A DNA stretch of 64,000 nt, taken from positions 3,410,001-3,474,000 of the forward strand of contig NC_068975.1 of NCBI RefSeq assembly GCF_016808095.1. The letters run 5' to 3'. The position numbers were made by a program, and so were the translations under genes. Shown here piece by piece: positions 1 to 10,253 of this stretch; within the stretch, counting starts at the first letter, position 1; the number at the start of each line of letters is the position of its first letter. Source of the stretch: Vigna angularis. Its lineage: Eukaryota > Streptophyta > Magnoliopsida > Fabales > Fabaceae. The notes under the pieces were generated by a model that saw only the letters and a list, made by a program, of their open reading frames with translations, made no database searches and was not told the DNA's origin.

Positions 1-221
1 GATAACCACATGTTACGTCTATTTGAATTAGTATTACGGTTATTTGTGTTGAGTCGTGACCGACCCATCCATTTTAAGACCCATTATTCTTGCTAGTTGC
101 TCCTTTGATGGTTCGAGGGATGGTTGATGGTTCGGTATGTGGCTAACCAAACGGTCATGCAGTACATAGGCCTCCTAAGCCCAATCTTGAAACGATTGAT
201 AAAGGGGTTTGAAGTTGGTTT
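1..221. repeat. Dispersed host repeat, left flank of Copia-1
   Basis: No gene is visible. The stretch resembles 20160-20300 and about 27760-27900: each has a phrase like gtattacggttatttgtgtt or gtattatggttaattgtgtt, followed by gggatggttga and a gtg-act/att-gacc phrase. I infer that all are remnants of one older repeat into which the elements of the first 28 kb inserted. The last five bases (GGTTT, 217-221) are the left target-site duplication of Copia-1. The family is not identified. Confidence 0.4.
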
Positions 222-374
222 TGTTGAATATAGTGAAAAAGATTAGGAGGAATCTCCCTTATGTGTTTAGCATACACATAGAGTAGTTTATTTATAATGT
301 AAGATAAGGGTTAAACCTTAAATACAGAATGGGCTAAGCCCAATTAACAGAAACACACAACTTAACATCTAACA
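222..374 (-). repeat. 3' LTR of Copia-1
   Basis: This 153-bp long terminal repeat has TG...CA ends. It is the element's 3' LTR because the element reads on the minus strand and the polypurine tract lies directly to its right. It is a near-identical partner of 7687-7839. Confidence 0.95.
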
Positions 375-1221
375 CTCCCCCTCAAGCTGGAGCATATAAA
401 TCATATGTTCCAAGCTTGTTACAAAGATAGTCAATTCTAGGTCCTCGTAAGGACTTGGTGAATATGTCTGCCAACTGGTTGCTTAAGTTAACGAACTCAG
501 TCTTGATATCTCCGGATATGATTTTTTCTCTAATAAAATGACAATCAACTTCAATGTGCTTGGTTCTCTCATGGAAGACAGGGTTAGAGCTAATATGAAG
601 AGCAGCTTGATTATCACATATAAGTGTCATGTGAGTGACATCTCCAAATTTCAATTCATTAAGTAATTGTTTAAGCCACACAAGCTCGTAAGTAGAAGAT
701 GCCATAGCTCTATATTCTGCTTCTACGCTGGACCTTGCCACAACACTTTGCTTCTTACTCTTCCAAGGTATCAGGTTGCCACCAATAGAGACACAATATC
801 CAGAAGTAGACCTCCTATCAAAAGGGGAACCAGCCCAATCAGCATCTGAATAGCAAACGATTTTTGTATCGGTGTTAGGGCCATATAACAAACCTTTTCC
901 AGGTGATCCTTTAATATACTTCAGTATGCGAACAACTGCATCCCAATGGTCTTCACATGGGGAGTTTAAAAATTGACTCACCACACTAACTGCGAAGGAA
1001 ATGTCAGGACGCGTAACAGTAAGATAGTTTAATTTACCAACTAATCTTCTGTACCGTTCAGGATCTGAGAAAGGCTCCCCATGATTTGGTAGGAGTTTGA
1101 TGTTAGGGTCCATAGGTGTCTCAACAGATTTACAGTTCATTATAGTTTAATTTACCAACTAATCTTCTGTACCGCATACTTCCTCTGAGATATGACAATA
1201 CCATCATTTGATTGTGCTACT

Positions 1222-2019
1222 TGTAACGCCCCGGCAACTCACAGGGACCATCGACTGCCCCCACAGATCACCACCAGGCTTTCCAGTGTGTTTTGTCCTC
1301 ACTCGCACACTTTTTGAGAAAACTTCCCAAAAGGTCACCCATCCCAGAATTGCTCCAAGCTAAGCACGCTTAACCATGGAGTTCTTATGAGTCAGGCTAC
1401 CGAAAAGCAAATGCATTTTGGTGATATGAGTAGTCAAATCAATTCCTTTAAGCTATCCTTCAACCGTATAGTCTCATACCTATACAGTCTCCAGATCCCT
1501 CTCATTCCGGTGTATGTTCAATTCGTCCATGTACCCCTTCCACCCGAAGCTGCCAGGAGCCGCTCCTTGTCTGTGCCCCCTGCACCATGCTTCTTGCACC
1601 GGCGTCACTCCCCGCCCTCGTCAGTTCCCGGGTGTCACATGCCCACCAGCTTCCATCTGGTTCGTCCTCGAACCACACCGTACTGGGAGAGGCTAGGCTC
1701 TGATACCATCTGTAACGCCCCGGCAACTCACAGGGACCATCGATTGCCCCCACAGATCACCACCAGGCTTTCCAGTGTGCTTTGTCCTCACTCGCACATT
1801 TTTTGAGAAAACTTCCCAGAAGGTCACCCATCCCAGAATTGCTCCAAGCTAAGCACGCTTAACCATGGAGTTCTTATGAGTCAGGCTACCGAAAAGTAAA
1901 TGCATTTTGGTGATATGAGTAGTCAAATCAATTCCTTTAAGCTATCCTTCAACCGTATAGTCCCATACCTATACAGTCTCCAGATCCCTCTCATTCCGGT
2001 GTATGTTCGATTCGTCCAT
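1222..2019 (-). mobile_element. Cassandra TRIM retrotransposon (5S-rRNA-like LTRs)
   Basis: Two near-identical LTRs of about 308 bp (1222-1529 and 1712-2019; the inner edges are approximate) flank an internal domain of about 182 bp. The internal domain has a purine-rich tract next to the left LTR (ccccttccaccc on the plus strand) and a tRNA-Met primer site next to the right LTR (ctctgatacca at about 1700-1710). Each LTR carries on the minus strand a stretch matching plant 5S rRNA, including GTTAAGCGTGCTTAG and GGGATGGGTGACC (1319-1389 and 1809-1879). LTRs bearing 5S sequence define the Cassandra family, and the total of about 800 bp fits its known size. A further piece of internal domain (about 2020-2100) follows the second LTR, so this was a tandem LTR-internal-LTR-internal array before truncation. 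It is non-coding and depends on proteins of other elements. Confidence 0.88.
1319..1389 (-). other. 5S rRNA-like segment in Cassandra LTR (copy 1)
   Basis: Read on the minus strand this has the order of the 5S internal control region: agaactcc, GGTTAAGCGTGCTTAG (box A-like), then GGGATGGGTGACC and TGGGAAGTTTTC (box C-like). It is part of an LTR and lacks the 5S 5' and 3' ends, so it is not a functional rRNA gene. A second copy is at 1809-1879. Confidence 0.85.
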
Positions 2020-2549
2020 GTACCCCTTCCACCCGAAGCTGCCAGGAGCCGCTCCTTGTCTGTGCCCCCTGCACCATGCTTCTTGCACCGGCGTCACTCA
2101 CGCCTGAGAGATATAAAGTGAATAGTAAAAAAAAAACAAAATTTATTTTTGGAAAGGATAAGTGTTACACGTAGCTTTGAGATCAGAATTCACCAATTAG
2201 CAAATAAAAAAATTATTTTTGTAATAGTAAAATGAATAAAAAATAAATAGTACAAATGAATAGTAAAAATGAATAGTAAATTTTTTTACTATAAATAGCC
2301 AAGGGGGGAGGCTGAAAATTTACACCAAAGAACTTAGAAAAATGTTGAGAGAAGAGAGTTGGAAGAATTTCTAATTGCAAAGGGGATATTCTGGAAGTTT
2401 TCAGAGAGCGAGGAGGTTAAGTCTGTAATAGAGGTAAGGGAAGCCACTCTTATACTTTGCTTTTCTCTAATCCTAAATCTTGAATATGTTGTATTTTGTT
2501 GCTGTATGGTCTTGAATTTTGAATGAGAACATTTATTTGTTTCTTTTGT

Positions 2550-3110
2550 ATTTTTGGAAGGACGAGAAGTTGTCTAACCGGCTCTGCCAGATTCAACTTC
2601 TTGTTTCCCCAAAGCTTTGGTTGTTTCTTATATCTTTATATGGTATTTTTGGAAGTACGAGAAGTTGTCTAACCGGCTCTGCCAGATTCAACTTCTTGTT
2701 TCCCCAAAACTTTAGTTGTTTCTTATATCTTTATATTGTATTTTTGGAAGGACGAGAAGTTGTCTAACCGGCTCTGCCAGATTCAACTTCTTGTTTCCCC
2801 AAAGCTTTTGTTGTTATTTTTTTATATCTTTATATTGTATTTTTGGAAGGACGAGAAGTTGTCTAACCGGCTCTGCCAGATTCAACTTCTTGTTTCCCCA
2901 AAGCTTTTGTTGTTATTTTTTTTATCTTTATATTGTATTTTTGGAAGGATGTGAAGTTGTCTAACCGGCTCTGCCAGATTCAACTTCTTGTTTCCCCAGA
3001 AATTTTATTGTTTTATCTATTCTTTTTATTACATCTTTGTGGAAGGATGAGAGGTTGTCTAACCGGCTCTGCCAGATTCAACTTCTTGTTTCCCCTGAAT
3101 TTTTATATTA
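2550..3110 (+). repeat. Six tandem copies of a ~95-bp module with a conserved stem-loop core
   Basis: Cores begin near 2561, 2658, 2751, 2850, 2949 and 3046. Each contains ggaagg-acgagaagttg, then tctaaccggctctgccagatt, then caacttcttgtttcccc. The arms agaagttg and caacttct are complementary and can pair around a loop of about 21 nt. The roughly 53-bp core is almost invariant while the linkers vary in length and sequence. The unit lies in the transcribed-looking part of the non-coding LTR element, downstream of a TATA-like box. Function is unknown. Confidence 0.85.
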
Positions 3111-4727
3111 ATATTATTTTGATGGTAAGGGCAACTAATTATTTTTGTATGAAATTATAAATATACGAATGTTGAACTGGTGTTCTCTTGCGAAACTGTT
3201 TTATGACTTTTATTATATTGGGTGTTATAACTGAAACTGTTAAATTGTACATGTTGTGATGTGATGAATTTATTGAATGAGTTTGTTGGCTGAAATTGAT
3301 CTTGTTGGAAGGTCTGGAGTAAGGGTTTTGTAATAGCTTGTATATGAGTATTAAATAGATATACAGATACTGTTTGAGGTTGTTGTGAGAGGAAGTAAAA
3401 ATATTAAAATTAGGCATTTTAGATTTAGAGCATAAGACAACAAGGTAGATAAATTAAATAAATAAATTGATTAATTATTGAGGGCCTCCCTTTGTTGGTA
3501 GGATAGAGGAACCTTAACTACTTGAGTTGGCACATCCCTGATCATAGAGCAGCCCTGGCCTGGTCCAGTCAGTTGTGACTAGTCATATGTGCTGGCGTCG
3601 AAGGTGAGTTTGATGCGTTCAGACATCTGGGTCCTCTCCGGTGACCAATTGGGGTAAAGAAAAATCTCTACTAGGATGAAAATAAAATAAAACAAGTTGA
3701 TTGTAGATGCATAATATTATCATGGTAAAAATTTCATATATATTTTATTTATCATTACATTGAGCCCAGACTTTAATATGTAGTTCCTACGATATGTTGA
3801 TATATTTTGGTTGATCCATGATCTTTGTTTGGTGAAAATATGTTGAGTTATACTCGTTATGGGCAAAATGAGTTTATAATATGAAGCATGATATATGGCA
3901 ATATGTTTAATTTATTGATACCAAAACGGGTTATTATGAATTCAAGATTAAAGAATGAACATGATTGAGTTAGGTGGATAAGAGGGTATGAATTGTTGGT
4001 TTTATGAAATGTTGGAGTGGATATGAAAAATCATTACTTATGAAATGATGTTTACTACCGGGAGTAGTATGTTCGAGTTATACCATGAGAGTTTGGTATG
4101 AGCAAAGTAACACCTGAGGTTTATGAAAGCAGGCAGAAAGTGGTCTGACCATAAGGCTTCAGAAAGTAAGACATAGTATATAAGTGAGGCTTAAGGAAGC
4201 AGGCAGAGAGCGGTCTGACCATAAGGCTTCATGAGTAAGCATGGTATACTTGTAAGATTTATGGAAATGGGAAAGATGATTTTGATAATGATGAATTAAT
4301 GACATCAGAATAATGATATTTCATCAATTGCAGAAATACATGATTATAATATTTTTATTACAAGTTTAATGATTTTATGATATGGTTGGCTTACCCTTAT
4401 TTGTTTGTACTATGATCATATAACTCATGTTATATGTGATTAGATAATGTTGCAGATGCGGTTGAAAAAGCTTAGAGATGAGAGAGATGCGGGGAAAAAA
4501 AAAACTTTCAGGGATTTTTGTAAAAAGAATAAATTTGTATTGGGAAGATTATGTTGTGTAAAACTTATAAGTTGAAATTTCAATGGTGAAGACTATATTG
4601 TTTAAAGTTTGTAAGTTTGGTATTGTACTTTGGAGTAATTGAAATAAAGTTTGATTGTTTATATGAGATATCAAATTAATTTAGTATCTACTATCAGTAA
4701 TACCCTTTAAAATATTAGGGTGTTACA
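3110..4727 (+). other. Remainder of the non-coding LTR-type element
   Basis: There is no coding potential. The part from 4118 to 4245 holds an imperfect tandem duplication (unit about 70 bp, each with aagcaggcag and ggtctgaccataaggcttca). The final 350 bp share phrases with the 3' end of 20305-27451. It ends at TGTTACA (4721-4727). Confidence 0.6.
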
Positions 4728-7314
4728 CTACTTCAATACCCAAAAAGTATCGGAGTTTGCCAAGATCTTTGGTTTGAAAATGATGACAAAGGTGTTGTTT
4801 CATCTGAGAGATGCCGAGATAGTCACTTCCTGTGAGAACAATATCATGGACATACACTATTAAGTAAATACATCCAGCACTTGAGTAGCGATAGAACACT
4901 GAATGATCCGCTTCACTGCGAGACATACCAAATTGCTGAACAACACAGCTGAATTTACCAAACCAGGCCCGAGGAGATTGTTTTAGGCCATATAAGGATT
5001 TGCGAAGACGACATACCAATCCAGATGACTCTCCCTGAGCAACAAAGCCAGGTGGTTGCTCCATATAAATTTTTTCATGTAAATCACCATTTAGGAAAGC
5101 ATTTTTGACATCAAGTTGGTAAAGAGGCCATTGTCGAAGAGCAGCCATGGCAATGAATAGGTGAACATAGGCCATTTTTGCCACTGGAGAAAAAGTATCA
5201 CCATAATCCAAACCAAAAATCTATGTGTAGCTTTTGGCAACTAGTCGAGCTTTCAGACGATCAATTGTGCCATCAGGGCCAACCTTGATAGCATACACCC
5301 ACCTGCAACCAACAACAAACTTTCCAGATGGTAATTGGACAAGCTCCCAAGTTCCACTTTTCTGTAAAGCACTTAATTCATCCAGCATAGCTTGACGCCA
5401 GCCAGGATGAGTTAAGGCATCACCCACAGATTTAGGAATTGACACAGAAGAAATGGATGAGAGACAAGTGTAAAAAGATGGAGATAATCTGTGGTAACTA
5501 AGAACAGTATAATGGGGGGAAGGGTTACGGGTAGAGCGTATACCTTTACGGAGGGTAATAGGCAAGTCAAACTCATTTGCTGGAGCCGGAGGAGACACAG
5601 GAGGCGGCACTGGAAGAGAGTCATGAGGGAGACAAAGGCGGTGACTATAAACCTGAAGGGGTGGTGATCAAGGACGATCCTGTGGTGAATGAGAGTCTAA
5701 AGAAGGAGGAGACAAAATGGGTGGAGCATCACCAGGAGGATCACAGATAAGAGGAATATCAACAGTAACAGGGAGAGGTATAGAACTAGAAGATAGATGT
5801 GTAAAGTAAAAAGAAGATTCATCAAAAGTGACATCAGCAGAGATAAAATGACGATTGAGGGAAGGGGAAAAACACTTATAGCCCTTTTGTGACCGTGGAA
5901 ATCCTAAGAAGACACATTTGTGAGACCTAGGAGATAACTTATCAAGACCAGGACTAAAATCATGAACAAAACATGTAGACCCAAAAACTCTAAGAGGTAA
6001 TGGATGCAGAGGGCCTTGAGGAAATAAGATAAAATGAGGGATTTTGTTCTCTAGGACGGAAGATGACATGCGGTTGATAAGATAACATGCCGTGAGAACA
6101 GCATCACCCCAAAAACGTGAGGGTACTTGACCATGAATGAGAAGGGTACGAGTTGTTTCAATAAGGTGTCTATTCTTGCGCTCAGCCACCCCATTTTGTT
6201 GAGGGGTATAAGCACATGAGGTTTGGTGAAGAATGCCATGAGAAGCCATAAAATGTTTAAACTGTTGAGAAAGGTATTCACGGCCATTATCACTGCGTAA
6301 AGTGCGAATAGAAACCCCAAACTGAGTTTTTATTTCATTGAAAAAGGTTTGAAAAATAGAAAACAACTCAGAACGATTCTTCATGAGAAACAACCAAGTA
6401 CATCTGGAATAGTCATCAATAAAGGTAACAAAATACTGAAATCCTAAAGTTGACTTAACACGACTAGGTCCCCAAATATCAGAAAAAACCAATGAAAAGG
6501 GGGATGACGCTCGTTGTGAAACACTACGGGGAAAGGAACTACGAGTATGTTTACCTAACTGACAAGACTCACACGACAAACTTGATAATTTGGACAAACT
6601 CGGAACAAGTTGTTGCAGTTTGGCAAGACTGGGATGACCTAACTGAGCATGAAGAAGGGATGGTGACTCCATGATTACGCCAGCATGTGGAGAAGGGCTG
6701 AGATGATATAGGCCATGAGACTCACATCCTGTGCCAATCATGTGTTTCGAACTCCGGTCCTGCAACCAAACAGAATCTTTGGTAAAAGAAATAACACAAT
6801 TAAGGGAACGAGTTAGACGACTTACGGACAATAAGTTAAACGGAGACCTAGGGACATAAAGTACATTATCAATGGATATGGACGGAAAAATATGAACAGT
6901 ACCAATACCATGAGATGAGACTCTAGACCCATCAGCCATCGTTACCGAGGGTAAATTAACCGGACATGACAAGGAAGAAAACAAGGACTTGTTACCAGTG
7001 ATATGATCGGTGGCGCCTGAGTCAAGGACCCAAGATCCGAGAGAGTGAGTCAGACCAACAAAAGGAGTACCTGTGCGTGTAATAGAAGCATATGTAGTGG
7101 AACTAGAGTGCTGACGGTCCTCATACCATCTGAGAAATTCCTGAAAGAGTAAAGGGTTATTTATGGGATTTGATGTAGGATGGTCTGCAGACGGTGATCG
7201 GAGAGGCGGATAACATCTATCAATTTTGTGGCCTAGCTTGTCACAGTGGTCACATTTTGGACGTCCTTTACCTGATTGGCGAGACTGACTCCGATCATCA
7301 AGTTGGGCAGCCAT

Positions 7315-7686
7315 GGAGAGGGAGAAACCCTAAAAATTCAAAGTTCTCCGATTGACGCAACGACCACATATCCAGAAAGAGGGCGAGGAAGCGATCACGG
7401 CGGTGTTGATCGGCGGAGGAAAGCTCCGGCAACGCGCCGACATGCGCGGCGGCAGCGGCGACTCTTGCGGCGGCGCTTGGAGGCGCGTGGGTGGTCTGTT
7501 CGCCGTGATCTTCGTACCACGGTGGTCATCCGGCCGAGACGATTCCGATGGTGTGGTCGCCGGTCGATTCTGGAACTCCAGCGGCGGCGACGACGACAGC
7601 GGTGGAGGCGACGGCAACGACAGCGGTAGTGATGGGTGCCGGAGACCGTGGAGTTGATTGGAACTATTCCTGTGCTCTAGATACCA
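7315..7686 (-). other. GC-rich leader of Copia-1 in place of gag
   Basis: Between the primer binding site and the first zinc-knuckle codon lie about 370 bp that are far more GC-rich than the rest of the element, with many CGG/CCG triplets. A reading frame of about 95 codons exists on the minus strand (7617-7330), but it is proline/serine/arginine rich, stops before the pol frame and shows no gag motif. Compare the similar leader at 59246-59887. Confidence 0.6.
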
Positions 7687-7839
7687 TGTTGAATATAGTG
7701 AAAAAGATTAGGAGAAATCTCCCTTATGTGTTTAGCATACACATAGGGTAGTTTATTTATAATGTAAGATAAGGGTTAAACCCTAAATACAGAATGGGCT
7801 AAGCCCAATTAACAGAAACACACAACTTAACATCTAACA
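7687..7839 (-). repeat. 5' LTR of Copia-1
   Basis: This 153-bp LTR has TG...CA ends and is followed on the right by the target duplication GGTTT (7840-7844). The tRNA-Met primer site abuts its left edge. Confidence 0.95.
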
Positions 7840-7844
7840 GGTTT

Positions 7845-9327
7845 AATTGTAAAGTACCTAAAAAACACTAGAGGGGGAGTTGAATAGTGTTTTCTAGATC
7901 TTTTCTTTTCAGACGACTAAGCATGATGTATGTAGCACTTGTAAGTTAGTTATACTTCGTCTGTAAACGCTATTCTATAATATCGTTTACAGAACCAACT
8001 CAACTTTATCCAAAGATGTAAAAGTAGTAATTTGTTGAAGATGTGAACATTAGCTAATAGCTTAAGGCTATCTTGAGCACTTAAGGAGATTGTGTTGATC
8101 TAAAGCAGTCGTTTACCTAGAGAACTACAACACTCAAACAATTTTATACTGGTTCACTTGTTAGGGCTACTTCCATTTCTCCTCTAGGTTAACCTAGAGG
8201 GTTCCATTAAATATTCAATGAAGTATAATTGAGTGTTTTAAACCACTCCTAGTGTTCGTAGTCTTATTGAGTAACCATCGTTACTTCTGACTAGTTGAGT
8301 TTGACTCATTCTTGATTGTGTAGTACTATTTACCACTCTTGGTATCCCTAGACGGTTCCAATATCATTGTGATACATCGTCTAATTGAGTTTCACACACT
8401 CTTGGTTGTGAAGTATTTTTCACCACTCCTGGTATCCCTGATTAGCGAATAACCTCTAGTTACCCTAGACTAGTTAAGTATTCGCACCATGTTTGGTTTC
8501 TCAGTCAACAAGTATTTGTTAATTACCTTTGACTTGTTGAGTATTCTCATCATTCCTGGTCTCAGTCAGTGAATAACCTCTTATTATCCTAGACTGGATG
8601 AGTATTCTCACCACTCTTGGTCTTAGTCAGTGAATAACCTTCTGTTACCCTAGACCGGATGAGTATTCTCACCATTATTGGTCTCAGTTAGCGAATAATC
8701 ACCCATTACCCTAGGCTGGATGAGTATTCTCACCACTCCTAGTCTTAGTGAGCGAATAACCACCTATTATCCTAGATTGGATGAGTATTCGCACCACTCC
8801 TGGTACTAGACAACCTTTGCAGATTTTCTTAATTCTCTAGAGTCAAGTTGTAAGTGTTTCGATTCTCTTCATTATTGCAATCAACGGTTGCTTACAAGTC
8901 ATTTAGATTATTACAAGTCATTGGTTAGAGGAATTTTGTTTTTAGTAGCTCCAAGAGTCTTCCTTGCTCAAATGATGATGATATATCTTTGTACTCATCT
9001 CATTTCCCTCATCATCACTTTCTTCTTCTTCTTATATTTTATTTATACACTTTGATGATATAACCGTTATGGCGAAGCTTTTCTTGAGATTTGATAATAT
9101 GATCGTTAAACGAAGCCTGTCTTTGAGATTTGTTCTTTTTTGGCTATTAGTGTGCTTTCTGTCATAGGATGGAGTCTTTGGTTAGAGCAAACATGCTTTT
9201 CAGAGCTTTTATCAAAAGCATATTTGACTTCTCATTTGGCACAACTTTTGATAAGTTGATAAGTTCTTCTTTTATCTTCAATATTCATTTTAATACTTAC
9301 AAGAAGAGGTAATTGATCATTTGTAGC
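7845..9327. other. Unclassified repeat-like DNA without genes
   Basis: No coding sequence is supported. It begins with ctagagggggagttgaatagtg, a phrase like the gggggtgaat runs found near copia LTRs, and contains the tandem array listed separately. It is probably part of an older LTR element that hosts the insertions on both sides. Confidence 0.4.
8460..8815. repeat. ~60-bp imperfect tandem repeat
   Basis: About five to six units run head to tail. Each has the order gaataacc..., ttatcctagactgg, atgagtattctcacca and ctcttggtcttagt, with about 10-20 percent variation between neighbours. Weaker relatives with the same phrases extend left to about 8280. There is no coding potential. Confidence 0.8.
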
Positions 9328-10048
9328 TAGGGATGGCAACGAGTCAAGTCGGGCACAGATAGTGCCTACCTGCAACCCGACCCACAAGTAAAAAATCGTT
9401 CCTATACTCATCCCGCTACCCATCAGATACTCGCATAAAAAAAAATCTATGGATTTTTTCTAATCCATGGATACCCGTTGGATACTTATTTTCCAACTTA
9501 CTTTAGCCTAAATTCTGGCCCAATACTTTATTCTGCTTTCTTATTCAAAATTAAAACTCACAAACCCTAGGGTCTTCACTTCAAAGAAAGTAGTCATCAC
9601 CTCCTCCATTGGTAGTAGCTGCCCTTTGTCGCGTCCTCCTTCCAGTAAAGCCTTCTTCACTCTCATCTAACAAACGTTCATTGATTTCCACTTGCATTCA
9701 TCAACGTGCCTAGCTCCAAAATGCCAGACCCCAAAGCCATTTTGATCCCATCCAATACGGTTTATGATAAGTCATGTGAACCTCCCTGCCCCAAAACGCG
9801 TGGAAGGCCCTGCTAGTGTTAGACGTCATCATTGCAGCGTTCTTCGGCCTCGTCTTCCTTTTATTTGTCCTCGTCTTCACTTCCCTGGGGGACTTACTCG
9901 CTAACAAGTGAAACCCGAACCCAAGCCGTTAACAAGTGGGTATTAAATTACCCGTTATCCACGGGTACCTTTTACCCATGGATACTAAATATCTGTAACG
10001 GATTTTACCCGTGGGTATCTGCGTTTGCGAATTTTTTTTCTATCCCTA
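9328..10048. mobile_element. Non-autonomous hAT-like transposon (hAT-1)
   Basis: The left end TAGGGATGGC and right end CTATCCCTA form short inverted termini. They are flanked by a perfect 8-bp target duplication TTTGTAGC (9320-9327 and 10049-10056), the size typical of hAT. Subterminal regions on both sides are full of ACCCG/CGGGT and GGATAC motifs, as expected for transposase binding clusters. No transposase is encoded. The middle (about 9770-9910) has a short plus-strand frame rich in hydrophobic residues that ends at a stop; it might be a captured gene fragment, but I do not recognise it. Confidence 0.82.
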
Positions 10049-10253
10049 TTTGTAGCAAATGTCCTGCATAAGATAAAACAGAAATTTGTACAATAAGTAT
10101 GTCCTATTTCATGTTTGTTTTGGTGTTCTCAAAAGGTTTTATTATTGGTAAAAGATTTTATTATTTTCTACTTTGACTGATATCGTTTAGTTTATGAGAG
10201 ACTTCTTCTTGATTGGCGTTTTACTTATTGTCTTCATGTTCTGTTGTAGGTAT

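Larger units (their letters stand above)
1222..4727. mobile_element. Composite non-coding LTR-type element nested in Copia-1
   Basis: The insertion starts TGTAACG and ends GGTGTTACA, with a perfect 5-bp target duplication CTACT (1217-1221 and 4728-4732); removing it restores continuity of the copia reading frame. No coding sequence is visible. The left part (1222-about 2100) is a Cassandra TRIM in minus orientation. The rest (about 2100-4727) is a different non-coding element, read on the plus strand, with a TATA-like ctataaatagcc near 2290, a six-copy tandem module (about 2550-3110) and a 3' part that resembles the 3' part of 20305-27451 (shared gcttacccttat and ataact phrases). It may be a large solo LTR or a non-autonomous element. 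One shared target duplication around two unlike ends is odd and suggests a chimera. Confidence 0.8.
382..7314 (-). pseudogene. Copia-1 polyprotein (zinc knuckle, protease, integrase, RT, RNase H), disrupted
   Basis: The minus-strand reading frame starts at 7314 with a short leader and a CCHC zinc knuckle (CDHCDKLGHKIDRC). It continues with aspartic protease (WVLDSGATDH), integrase (HHCC region ending CESCQLGKH, then SDIWGP, RSDNGREY and AERKNRH), reverse transcriptase and copia RNase H, ending near 382. It is broken by an in-frame TGA at 5668-5670, an in-frame TAG at 5221-5223, the insertion at 1222-4727 within the RT-RNase H linker, and a small rearrangement near 1141-1180 where about 32 bp copied from about 1021-1055 replaces a short piece of coding sequence. 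The frame begins only about 20 residues before the zinc knuckle, so the roughly 250-300-residue gag usual in copia polyproteins is missing. The second half of the motif YVDD reads YVHD near 4850, so a catalytic aspartate is lost. The element cannot be active on its own. Confidence 0.92.
222..7839 (-). mobile_element. Ty1/copia LTR retrotransposon (Copia-1), degraded, split by a nested element
   Basis: A complete but mutated copia element lies on the minus strand. Two 153-bp LTRs (222-374 and 7687-7839) begin TGTTGAATA and end CATCTAACA and are flanked by a perfect 5-bp target duplication GGTTT (217-221 and 7840-7844). Just inside the left LTR is a polypurine tract (ctccccctcaag on the plus strand). 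Just inside the right LTR is a primer binding site complementary to initiator tRNA-Met (TGGTATCTAGAGC in element sense, a slight variant). The two LTRs differ at about three positions by eye, so the insertion is fairly young. A 3506-bp element (1222-4727) sits inside its reverse transcriptase region. The polyprotein has stop codons and the N-terminal gag is missing. Confidence 0.95.

Noticed and set aside
667..849. Plus-strand open frame over Copia-1 RNase H
   Set aside because: It is antisense to the well-supported minus-strand RNase H coding sequence and shows no domain.
1319..1389. Genuine 5S rRNA gene
   Set aside because: Only the internal control region is present, and it lies within matched LTRs with a tRNA-Met primer site between them, which fits Cassandra and not a 5S gene.
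2550..3110. CRISPR-like array
   Set aside because: This is a plant nuclear context, the units are about 95 bp with related linkers rather than unique spacers, and no cas genes are present.
7276..7657. Plus-strand arginine-rich and glycine-rich frames near 7.3-7.7 kb
   Set aside because: They are produced by the GC-rich leader of Copia-1 and by CGG repeats, with no domain and no splice or promoter context.
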